A DNA stretch of 64,000 bases from Lachnospiraceae bacterium (GTDB lineage: Bacteria > Bacillota > Clostridia > Lachnospirales > Lachnospiraceae): positions 3,382,501-3,446,500 of the forward strand of contig AP025573.1 in the NCBI GenBank assembly GCA_022845895.1, given 5' to 3'. The translations under genes and the position numbers were made by a program. The notes under the pieces were generated by a model, which saw only the letters and a list, made by a program, of their open reading frames with translations, was not told where the DNA came from and ran no database searches. Positions 1 through 6,574 of the stretch are shown here, piece after piece (the stretch's first letter is position 1; the number at the start of each line of letters is the position of its first letter).

Positions 1-93
1 GAGACCGTTAAAGTTATCGGGCAGGAAGGCGACTGGCTCAAGGTAAAGTATAAGAGCACGACCGGCTATTCACATGTAGATTATCTAAACTAG
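1..93 (+). CDS. C-terminal end of an SH3-domain protein (partial)
   Basis: The reading frame is open from base 1 and stops at TAG 91-93. The 30 visible residues (ETVKVIGQEGDWLKVKY, then TTGYSHVDYLN) match the end of a bacterial SH3 (SH3b) repeat: the GDWLKV strand followed by GYSHVDYL. Such domains usually end secreted or surface cell-wall-binding proteins such as amidases. The rest of the gene lies outside the window, so the catalytic part is unknown. A hairpin terminator follows. Confidence 0.75.
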   Translation, partial: ETVKVIGQEGDWLKVKYKSTTGYSHVDYLN

Positions 94-116
94 GTACATC
101 CCTCATTTATATCGCA

Positions 117-155
117 GCGCGCAGTTCCCATACCGGGAGCTGCGCGTTGCTTTTT
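117..155 (+). terminator. Intrinsic terminator after the SH3-domain gene
   Basis: An 11-bp stem (119-129 with 135-145, one G-U pair) with a 5-nt loop is followed shortly by TTGCTTTTT. It lies 25 bases after the stop codon of the upstream gene. Confidence 0.75.
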
Positions 156-180
156 ACAATTAACTGTCATCCTGTCAAGC

Positions 181-327
181 CTATACCTGCCTCATGTCTA
201 CATCTACTGCTTCTTTTCTAGCGTTATGCTCCTGGTTCTGGTTCTCAGGCTTAACTTTTTCCGTAATGCTGTTGAACTTCTCCAGATTCTTCTTCTGATT
301 CTGCTTTTCTTGTCGTTTTTTGTCCAT
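181..327 (-). CDS. Small highly charged hypothetical protein (48 aa)
   Basis: A 48-residue frame begins at ATG 327 after a good ribosome-binding site (GAGGTGAT, 5 bases upstream) and stops at TAG 181. The sequence starts MDKKRQEKQNQKKNLEKF and is rich in Lys, Gln, Asn and Glu. It has no membrane segment or cysteine and looks helical or disordered. I do not recognise the family. The clear ribosome-binding site and length suggest a real gene, but the function is unknown. It is divergent from the 52-aa gene at 425. Confidence 0.5.
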   Translation of the reverse strand: MDKKRQEKQNQKKNLEKFNSITEKVKPENQNQEHNARKEAVDVDMRQV

Positions 328-424
328 AATATCACCTCATAAACAGTATTTCTCCCCAATACATTTATTATACTGTATACCTTACTTCGCAGGAGTACAT
401 CCTATATAAAAAAGGAGTGTTTAC

Positions 425-583
425 ATGAAAGATTTATCAGATTTAAAATTAGACCTTTTACCGGAAGCCCTTCGGAACGCCGCCGGAAGAGAATCCCACA
501 GCAGGCAGGAGAATACGAGTGATATCACAATCCCATTTCCTGAGGAGCTTCAGCAGAAAGAGGATACCGATAACAATAAGTAA
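425..583 (+). CDS. Small hypothetical protein (52 aa)
   Basis: A 52-codon frame opens at ATG 425 behind AAAAAAGGAGTG (spacing 5-7), an excellent Shine-Dalgarno, and ends at TAA 581-583. The protein starts MKDLSDLKLDLLPEAL and ends in an acidic, Gln/Asp/Asn-rich tail. It is soluble, with no cysteines or membrane segments. I do not recognise the family. The strong ribosome-binding site is the main support. Confidence 0.55.
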   Translation: MKDLSDLKLDLLPEALRNAAGRESHSRQENTSDITIPFPEELQQKEDTDNNK

Positions 584-646
584 GCTGTGCTTTATCGTGA
601 ATCTTTAAGAAAACCTTATAAGTTTGTGAAGCTTCTGTTTTCCCTC

Positions 647-675
647 TTGAGAATTTGCTTCAAACGATATAGAAT
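647..675 (+). promoter_or_regulatory. Sigma-A-type promoter of the 701 membrane-protein gene
   Basis: A TTGAGA box (647-652) and a TAGAAT box (670-675) are separated by exactly 17 bases. They lie 25 bases before the ATG at 701, which has its own AAGGAGG site. Confidence 0.6.
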
Positions 676-700
676 ATAACACATTGTAAGGAGGGATTGC

Positions 701-1504
701 ATGAACAAATATATGGATAAGGACTATGCTAACCATTTTGACGATGATTTTGAAGTAATATATGACGCCCTGGATGAGCTGGATGAATATATCGATTATG
801 ACGGCGGATTTGATGAACCGGACGACGGGGATGATATGCGCTTTCGCGATGAATATGAAGAAGAGGTCCCGCCCAAAAGGAAGAGGCCGGACCGGAGCAA
901 GGACAAAGAGCGGAGAGCGGCGGATGCCTCCCGCTGCAGAGATAAAGAAGACGATAAAGACGGTCGGAAAAAAGGCAGGCTGAAACTGCCGAATCTGCTA
1001 TCTCCTGCGGCAAAGACAGTCAAAGCAGGAGGCAAGGCAGCCGGCAGCGTTATCCGTACTATTTTAAAAGGGGCTTCTCTGCTGCTTATCGCTGTAATTA
1101 CCGTCCTGCTTGGAGTCAGCTTCTTTCATGGCCACGCGGCTTATGGGAATCCTGCGGCTGCTGTCGAACAGAAGAATTATGCGCTTGCCGCGTACTTTGC
1201 CTTTGCGGCCTTGCTGCTGATATTTGAACTTATTTCATTTTTCTGGACGCTATCCGGCCAGAAGATAAAGGACGGCCGCCGTATCAGAAAGCTCGATACC
1301 GGAAGAGGGATAGGTTCCTTCCTAGTCATATATATAGGCTCTTATCTGTCTCTACATCTCGGCAGCCTGATTCCAGAGGTGCCTCAGGCGCTTGGCGGAC
1401 TAAAAGGAGCCGTATCTGTCTACGGCTCCTTGAATCAGACGCTGTTACCTCTATGTGTGATGGGCGTTATCAGCTGTCTCATACGTAAATTTATTTTTCA
1501 TTAG
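701..1504 (+). CDS. Membrane protein with charged cytoplasmic N-terminus
   Basis: This 267-residue protein has two halves. Residues 1-105 are very acidic and then very basic (EYIDYDGGFDEPDDGDDM, then a Lys/Arg-rich stretch) with no hydrophobic segment. Residues 115-267 hold about four membrane helices. ATG 701 follows AAGGAGGGATTGC. I do not recognise a family and would not assign a function. The last 14 bases overlap the end of the convergent gene at 1491, so the two share a tail-to-tail junction without a visible terminator. Confidence 0.75.
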   Translation: MNKYMDKDYANHFDDDFEVIYDALDELDEYIDYDGGFDEPDDGDDMRFRDEYEEEVPPKRKRPDRSKDKERRAADASRCRDKEDDKDGRKKGRLKLPNLLSPAAKTVKAGGKAAGSVIRTILKGASLLLIAVITVLLGVSFFHGHAAYGNPAAAVEQKNYALAAYFAFAALLLIFELISFFWTLSGQKIKDGRRIRKLDTGRGIGSFLVIYIGSYLSLHLGSLIPEVPQALGGLKGAVSVYGSLNQTLLPLCVMGVISCLIRKFIFH

Positions 1505-2348
1505 CTTTTTCATCCTCAGCTTCCGCCTGTTGCAGAAAATCTGCATCTTTGGTCTTAAGCCTGGGGATGAATCTTTTGGCAAACTTTCCTTTTCCCCGGT
1601 TCTTTACATAGAAATATCCGATAATCGAGAACAGGACTGCTCCCACAAAGTTCACGAGCAGATCCTTCATCGTATCGATGAGCCCGATATCCAGATAGCC
1701 GCCAAGTCCCAGGCTCTCGCCATTTATGGAAATGTCCGTGATATTACTGATGACTTCAGGGTGGTTCCTTCCTGCCGGATCCAGCATTACGGACGATATG
1801 GTATGCACAATCGTGTCTTTCTGCATATCAAAGCGGAAGATCTGGTCCATGCCAAATTCAAAGAATTCCCAGATGACACCGATGGTCATGGAAAAGCAGA
1901 AGGCCACGATTGCCACAAACACCGGCGACAGCTTGAAGGAAAAGCGTTCGTTGCGGTTCAGTATGTCTACGAGCGCAAACCCGATTGCTGCCATCAGGAA
2001 ACCGTTCAGCGTGTGCAGCAGCGTGTCCCATCCGGGAAATATAATATAGTAAGACTGTATTTCCCCTAATATCTCCGCCGCAAATATAAACAGCAGAATG
2101 ATAATCTCAAGGGCCGTGGGCAGCTCTATCTTTAGATTTACCTGCACTAAGCTTGGAATTATCAGAAGCAGCAACGTCAATATACACAAAAATACATTCT
2201 CGTAATTGCCGTTTAAAATCTGCAGTATCATCATCAGAACGACCAGCGCCCGCAGTGTCACATATACCATGAAGGAGCTCTTGTGCTCCCGCAGCTCCAT
2301 TTTGAGCGCTTTGCCCATTATCCTTATCTTGCTTATCATTTTCTTCAT
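1491..2348 (-). CDS. Integral membrane protein, possibly DUF2238/YjdF-like
   Basis: A 285-residue protein with about six membrane helices. The central motif, roughly residues 110-175, includes GWDTLLHTLNGFLMAAIGFA and later IGVIWEFFEFGMDQ. The His/Gly-rich helix plus WEFFEF helix recalls the DUF2238 (YjdF) family of unknown function. The C-terminus (KNRGKGKFAKRF) is cytoplasmic and basic. It starts at ATG 2348 after AAGGATG, 36 bases downstream of the SufB-like gene and on the same strand, so it may be co-transcribed. The family call is by motif resemblance only. Confidence 0.7.
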   Translation of the reverse strand: MKKMISKIRIMGKALKMELREHKSSFMVYVTLRALVVLMMILQILNGNYENVFLCILTLLLLIIPSLVQVNLKIELPTALEIIILLFIFAAEILGEIQSYYIIFPGWDTLLHTLNGFLMAAIGFALVDILNRNERFSFKLSPVFVAIVAFCFSMTIGVIWEFFEFGMDQIFRFDMQKDTIVHTISSVMLDPAGRNHPEVISNITDISINGESLGLGGYLDIGLIDTMKDLLVNFVGAVLFSIIGYFYVKNRGKGKFAKRFIPRLKTKDADFLQQAEAEDEKANEK

Positions 2349-2384
2349 ATGTTCTACATCCTTCTCGTCTTATCCCACAGAAGT

Positions 2385-3314
2385 CTATTCCAGAAAGTTT
2401 TCTATTATAACTCCTTCCGCTTCCTCTTCCGTCATGCCCAGCGTCCGCAGCTTAATGAGCTGTTCATCGTTGATACGTCCGATAGCCGCCTCATGGATGA
2501 TGGCAGCATCCAGATGCCTCGCATTGATTTCCGGTATGGAGCATACCTCTGCCTTGTCCATGATGATCGAATCACACTGGATATGCGCATGGCATCTTGC
2601 ATTGCCGACAGCCTTAGGATGGAACGTCTGAACCGACGCTCCCTTTGCCACGGATCTGGATACGATCTGTGCGGAGCTGCCCTCTCCGTTCATCTGTACT
2701 TCCATATCGGACTCCGCCGTCTGGCTGTCGTGGGTCATCAGCTTCTCTACCACGTAGAGCTTCGCGTCGGCGCCCATTATCACATCTGTCGTGCGGACTG
2801 TGGAATCTACCCCTTTGATCTGTGCCGTATCCAGTGTAAATACCGCCCCTTCGTCAAGTATGATCTTTGTCACCGGATTCAGGACCCTTGCGCCGGTCCC
2901 TTCACCTTCTCCGTAATGCTTCTCCTCATAGCGGACATTGGCTCCTCTGCCTACATGGAACGTATGGATCCCGTCGTGCCGGCTCTCATCGCACCCGCTG
3001 TTGTGGATGCCGCAGCCTGCTATGATGGTTACTTCCGCTCCGTCCGCCACGAAGAAGTCATTATATACTTCGTCCTTCATGCCGGTGGCATTGACGACAA
3101 CAGGGATATGCACCTGCTCGCCCTTCGTGTCTCCATCGATATAGATATCTATGCCCTGCTTATCTGTTTTCTTCTTTATCTTGATGTGTTGGCTGTCACC
3201 ATGGCAGAGTGCAGTTCCGTTGTATCTCAGGTTAAAAGCTCCTTTTTGCCTGAATCCGGCTCCGTCTATCTGCTCGAGCACCTTTTCTATAATCTTGTCC
3301 AATTGCTTTCCCAA
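2385..3314 (-). CDS. SufB/SufD-like Fe-S cluster scaffold, minimal type
   Basis: The protein has about 309 residues, much shorter than SufB (about 470), and resembles the beta-helical core of SufB/SufD: repeated short strands such as GAVFTLDTAQIKGVDSTVRT and IVSRSVAKGASVQTF, then the conserved C-terminal part (CDSIIMDKAEVCSIPEINAR, EAAIGRINDEQLIKLRTLGM). I place the start at TTG 3314, one base after the sufC-like stop. GGAGG lies 8 bases upstream, inside the end of that gene, whereas the in-frame ATG at 3353 would overlap it and has no site. Family members form a complex with the SufC ATPase and assemble Fe-S clusters in the cytosol. The lone short subunit suggests the minimal SUF-like (SmsCB) arrangement. 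Confidence 0.85.
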   Translation of the reverse strand: MGKQLDKIIEKVLEQIDGAGFRQKGAFNLRYNGTALCHGDSQHIKIKKKTDKQGIDIYIDGDTKGEQVHIPVVVNATGMKDEVYNDFFVADGAEVTIIAGCGIHNSGCDESRHDGIHTFHVGRGANVRYEEKHYGEGEGTGARVLNPVTKIILDEGAVFTLDTAQIKGVDSTVRTTDVIMGADAKLYVVEKLMTHDSQTAESDMEVQMNGEGSSAQIVSRSVAKGASVQTFHPKAVGNARCHAHIQCDSIIMDKAEVCSIPEINARHLDAAIIHEAAIGRINDEQLIKLRTLGMTEEEAEGVIIENFLE

Positions 3315-3315
3315 C

Positions 3316-4050
3316 TTAGTTTCCTCCTTCCTGCTGCCTGTCCATACATGCACACTGTCCTTCGCTCAGCAGATTCGGAAGGATCTCATCGCGCGTGCCT
3401 ATGGCTCCTATCTTCCCATCCTCTATTACCATTATCCTGTCTGCCATCTGGATAATCCTCTCCTGGTGGGAGATGAGGATAAGGCTTTCTTCCTTCTTCT
3501 CGTGAATCCGTTCAAACTGCTGCACAAGCATAGAGAAGCTCCACAAGTCGATCCCGGCTTCCGGCTCATCAAAGATGCAGAGCTTATGGGGCTTTGCGAG
3601 AACCGTCGCAATCTCCAGCCGCTTCATCTCCCCGCCCGACAAGGTGGCATCTACTTCTCTTGTGATATATTCTCTGGCGCATAATCCAACACCGCTCAGC
3701 ATCTTGCAGCATTCTGGCTCCGTCAACGGCCGGCCGGCGGCCAGAGATAATAATTTATCAACTGTCATGCCTTTGAATCTGGGCGGCTGCTGGAACGCAA
3801 AACCAATACCCGCCTCTGCCCTGTGGTTGATGTCATAGTCCGTGATATCCTCCCCATCCAGGACAATCCTGCCTTCGTCGGCATCCTCTATCCCCATCAG
3901 CACTTTGGCAAGGCTCGACTTACCGCCCCCGTTAGGTCCGGTAATCACAAGCATCTCACCGTCTTTAACCTGAAAACTGATATCCTTTACAATACTTCTT
4001 TCCACACCATTTTCATCCACTTTGAATGTCAGGTTCTTTACCTCAAGCAT
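3316..4050 (-). CDS. sufC: SufC-type Fe-S assembly ATPase
   Basis: An ABC-type soluble ATPase of about 244 residues. Visible motifs are Walker A (GPNGGGKSS), Q-loop (AFQQPPRF, typical of SufC), signature (LSGGEMKRLEIA), Walker B (LCIFDEPEAGIDLW) and the switch His (LISHQ). There are no membrane segments. SufC powers Fe-S cluster assembly with its SufB/D partner, which follows immediately. Two starts are possible: ATG 4059 has GGAG only 2 bases away, and ATG 4050 (MLEVKNLTF) is 11 bases from it. I prefer 4050 because the protein then begins like other SufC proteins. Upstream lie palindrome copy 1 and the hydrogenase/rubrerythrin gene, both Fe-dependent. Confidence 0.9.
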   Translation of the reverse strand: MLEVKNLTFKVDENGVERSIVKDISFQVKDGEMLVITGPNGGGKSSLAKVLMGIEDADEGRIVLDGEDITDYDINHRAEAGIGFAFQQPPRFKGMTVDKLLSLAAGRPLTEPECCKMLSGVGLCAREYITREVDATLSGGEMKRLEIATVLAKPHKLCIFDEPEAGIDLWSFSMLVQQFERIHEKKEESLILISHQERIIQMADRIMVIEDGKIGAIGTRDEILPNLLSEGQCACMDRQQEGGN

Positions 4051-4186
4051 CTTCTGCATCGCTCCTTTATCTCTTATAAATTCCAGAAACCACAAGGTCC
4101 TATATTGATTTTTAACAGTACGAGTCCATTATAATCTCTTTTATCCACATTATCAACATAAAGGAATACAAAAAGGGACACGGCAA

Positions 4187-4236
4187 AACGAAATGGGGAC
4201 GGAGGTTTTTTAAAAAACCTCCGTCCCCATTTCGTT
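4187..4236. repeat. Palindromic element, copy 1 (50-bp perfect palindrome)
   Basis: A perfect 50-bp inverted repeat without spacer is centred at 4211/4212 on TTTTTTAAAAAA, flanked by GGGGACGGAGG and its complement. Near-identical palindromes lie at 21278 and 44114. The left flank (GGGACACGGCAAAACG, 4175-4190) keeps the outer arm seen in copy 3, while the right outer arm is lost. It sits just after the rubrerythrin stop codon (4244, minus strand), so its T run could also end that transcript. Confidence 0.9.
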
Positions 4237-4243
4237 CGATGTT

Positions 4244-4903
4244 TTAATAATTTTCCACTTTTCTCTCAAAATATGCCCTGGAATATCCACATGCCGGACA
4301 TCTCTCCGGTGCTTCTTCTCCTTCGTAGATGAAACCGCACTGGCGGCATTTCCAGCCAAGCGGCGCATCGCCTTTGAATGTCTTCTCCGCCTTCAATGTG
4401 TCCAGAATCTTCAGATAGCGCTTCTCATGGGATGCCTCTACTTTTGCTACGTTGTCAAATTTCACGGCAAGTTCTTCAAAGCCTTCTTCTCTCGCTTCTC
4501 TTGCCATGCGTTTGTACATGTCGGACCACTCTTCGTTCTCGCCGTCCGCGGCAGTCTGAAGGTTTTCTGCCGTGTCCCCTAATCCATGGAACTCGCTGAA
4601 CCACATCTTGGCATGCTGCCTTTCCTGTTCGGCTGTCTCAGTGAAGATAGCCGCCGTCTGCTCCATCCCTTCCTGCCTTGCTATCTCTGCAAAGAAGGAA
4701 TATTTATTTCTAGCCTGTGACTCTCCGGCAAATGCCTCCATCAGGTTCTTCTCTGTCTTAGTTCCCGCATATTTACTCCCGCCTGTCTTTTCTTCTTCCA
4801 GCTTTATAAATTTGTCTGGACCTACCTTGCAGATTGGACATGCTTCTGGTGGATTGTCTCCCTCGTGAATATAACCACATACTGTACATTTGAATTTTGC
4901 CAT
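4244..4903 (-). CDS. rbr: Rubrerythrin with rubredoxin domains at both ends (internal start)
   Basis: An internal ATG at 4903, in frame with the hydrogenase, has a strong Shine-Dalgarno (AAGGAGATAAAGATC) and would give a complete 219-residue rubrerythrin. It has an N-terminal rubredoxin knuckle pair (Cys6/Cys9, Cys22/Cys25), a ferritin-like di-iron domain (AFAGESQARNKY, ETAEQERQHAK, VEASHEKRY) and a C-terminal rubredoxin-like site (WKCRQCGFIY, RCPACGY). Rubrerythrins reduce hydrogen peroxide in anaerobes. Most carry one rubredoxin domain, so two is less common. The ribosome-binding site suggests rubrerythrin can be made alone, with the fusion arising from loss of a stop codon between the two genes. 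Confidence 0.65.
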   Translation of the reverse strand: MAKFKCTVCGYIHEGDNPPEACPICKVGPDKFIKLEEEKTGGSKYAGTKTEKNLMEAFAGESQARNKYSFFAEIARQEGMEQTAAIFTETAEQERQHAKMWFSEFHGLGDTAENLQTAADGENEEWSDMYKRMAREAREEGFEELAVKFDNVAKVEASHEKRYLKILDTLKAEKTFKGDAPLGWKCRQCGFIYEGEEAPERCPACGYSRAYFERKVENY

Positions 4904-6403
4904 GATCTTTATCTCCTTTTCATTCATTTCACTATTCTTCATCTTGTTTCTATCATTATGCTGTTCTTGCTTATTACGTTCTTCTCCTGCGCTTTCCCAG
5001 GGAGAAGGCGTCAGCGGCTTCTCCTGCATGCCTGCCGCCCCAAGATCTTTGCTTCTGTCGTTATAGCGGGTATGCAGAAGTTCCTCCGCCACATCGCTCA
5101 ACGGTTTTATGTAATGCTCTTCATACACTCTCTTGATATCTGGATTCTCATGGCTGTACCTCACTGCCATGGATGCGTCTTTGTCATACAACGCACGGAT
5201 CCGTGCCTGCCTGATGTCATCCGTCATGGGCACTTCCGTCTTTGGCTGCCCTCCGCCGCCGATACAGCCGCCGGGACACGTCATGACCTCGACAAAGTCA
5301 TAATTCTTCCCACCGTCAGCCATCCTTGTTATGAATTGCCTTGCATACTCCAAGCCATGGATAACTGCCAGCCGGAGCGGGACATCTCCGATGACGACTT
5401 CCGCCTCCCGGATTCCGTCCATGCCGCGTACAGGTATCAGATTCAGATAATCCTTTGGTGGATTCACACCGGTAATAAGATAATAGGCAGTTCTTGCCGC
5501 AGCTTCCATAACTCCGCCCGTATTGCCGAATATAACTCCGGCTCCTGATGCGGCACCCATAAGTGAATCGTATGGAGATTCCGGCATGTCTCTCAAGTCC
5601 CTGCCTTCTTCTCGCAGCCATCTTGCAAGCTCTCTCGTAGTGATGACATAATCCATGTCACGCATCTCTTCCGCCCCATTGCTGACAGATGATATGTTCA
5701 TCTCACCTCTTCGTATCTCGAACTTCTTGGCGGTACAAGGCGTCACTGCCACATTGACAATCTTAGAAGGGTCCAGGTTATTCTTCCGAGCAAAATATGT
5801 CTTGATGGTAGGTCCCTGCATTCCAATCGGGCTTTTGGCGCTGGATATATGCGGAAGGATCTCAGGATAAAATGTCTCCGCAAATTTTACCCAGGCCGGA
5901 CAACAGCTCGTAAACTGAGGCAGCGGCTTTGTCTTCTTTGTCACCCTTTCTACAAGTTCTGATGCTTCCTCCATAATCGTCAAATCTGCAGCGAAATTGG
6001 TGTCCAGCACGTAGTCCGCGCCCAGGCTTCTAAGTGCTGCCACCATCTTGCCTTCCACGAAACTGCCTGCCGGATATTCAAATTCTTCCCCAAGACCGAC
6101 ACGTACCGAAGGAGATGTACTGAAAATGACTATTTTATCAGGATCTTCTATTGCCTGCCTGACTTCTTTGTATTCGTACACTTCCTTTATGGAATCCACC
6201 GGACAGACATTCGCGCACTGCCCGCAATGTACGCATATAGCCATATCATTTGTACTTTTCAGATCATACAGCCGGCCCACGGCAATATCCCGTTCGCACA
6301 CCTGCCTGCACTGCCCGCATTTGATACACAGGCTTTCCTCTCTTCTCACTGCAGGATTATCAGGTTCGATAGGAATCCTGATGTCTGCAAAATTGTGCTT
6401 CAT
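4244..6403 (-). CDS. [FeFe]-hydrogenase reading in frame into rubrerythrin
   Basis: A single 719-codon frame. Residues 26-36 and 57-67 are two [4Fe-4S] ferredoxin motifs (CIKCGQCRQVC, CVHCGQCANVC). Residues 165-171 (TSCCPAW), 222-229 (PCTAKKFE) and 375-386 (TCPGGCIGGGGQ) are the three H-cluster cysteine motifs of iron-only hydrogenases. The Met usually before PC in the second motif is Thr. The hydrogenase resembles the short clostridial forms and should end near residue 455. Residues 456-500 are a low-complexity linker, and residues 501-719 are a full rubrerythrin. Whether one fused protein is made or two is discussed under the internal start. Start ATG 6403 follows GAGAGGTGAAGAG. A promoter with a dyad lies upstream. 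Confidence 0.85.
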   Translation of the reverse strand: MKHNFADIRIPIEPDNPAVRREESLCIKCGQCRQVCERDIAVGRLYDLKSTNDMAICVHCGQCANVCPVDSIKEVYEYKEVRQAIEDPDKIVIFSTSPSVRVGLGEEFEYPAGSFVEGKMVAALRSLGADYVLDTNFAADLTIMEEASELVERVTKKTKPLPQFTSCCPAWVKFAETFYPEILPHISSAKSPIGMQGPTIKTYFARKNNLDPSKIVNVAVTPCTAKKFEIRRGEMNISSVSNGAEEMRDMDYVITTRELARWLREEGRDLRDMPESPYDSLMGAASGAGVIFGNTGGVMEAAARTAYYLITGVNPPKDYLNLIPVRGMDGIREAEVVIGDVPLRLAVIHGLEYARQFITRMADGGKNYDFVEVMTCPGGCIGGGGQPKTEVPMTDDIRQARIRALYDKDASMAVRYSHENPDIKRVYEEHYIKPLSDVAEELLHTRYNDRSKDLGAAGMQEKPLTPSPWESAGEERNKQEQHNDRNKMKNSEMNEKEIKIMAKFKCTVCGYIHEGDNPPEACPICKVGPDKFIKLEEEKTGGSKYAGTKTEKNLMEAFAGESQARNKYSFFAEIARQEGMEQTAAIFTETAEQERQHAKMWFSEFHGLGDTAENLQTAADGENEEWSDMYKRMAREAREEGFEELAVKFDNVAKVEASHEKRYLKILDTLKAEKTFKGDAPLGWKCRQCGFIYEGEEAPERCPACGYSRAYFERKVENY

Positions 6404-6425
6404 CTCTTCACCTCTCTATATCAAT

Positions 6426-6470
6426 ATTAGTAACTGTTATTAATATAGCATATTTTTCCAACATATGCAA
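6426..6470 (-). promoter_or_regulatory. Promoter and possible operator of the hydrogenase gene
   Basis: On the minus strand a TTGCAT box (6465-6470) and a TATATT box (6442-6447) are 17 bases apart. A dyad of two 9-base arms around one base (6426-6444, ATTAGTAAC and GTTATTAAT, one mismatch) overlaps the predicted transcription start. Its position would suit a repressor. The regulator is unknown. Confidence 0.5.
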
Positions 6471-6518
6471 GTACTAAATTAATAATTCAGCGGATGTAAT
6501 CATCTTCTTCTGCATGGA

Positions 6519-6551
6519 CAGACAATGAGCCGCAACCACCTGATAATCAGG
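6519..6551 (-). terminator. Hairpin after the DNA methyltransferase gene
   Basis: Arms GCCGCAA (6519-6525) and TTGCGGC (6545-6551) enclose an inner CTGAT/ATCAG pair. It lies 24 bases past the methyltransferase stop codon. No T run follows, so it may be a weak terminator or only a stem-loop. Confidence 0.35.
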
Positions 6552-6574
6552 CAATTGCGGCCCTTATAAGACTC

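Noticed and set aside
2283-3455. 390-codon open frame on the plus strand over the SufB-like gene
   Set aside because: It overlaps SufB-like and SufC genes antisense, has no ribosome-binding site, and its protein is unlike any family.
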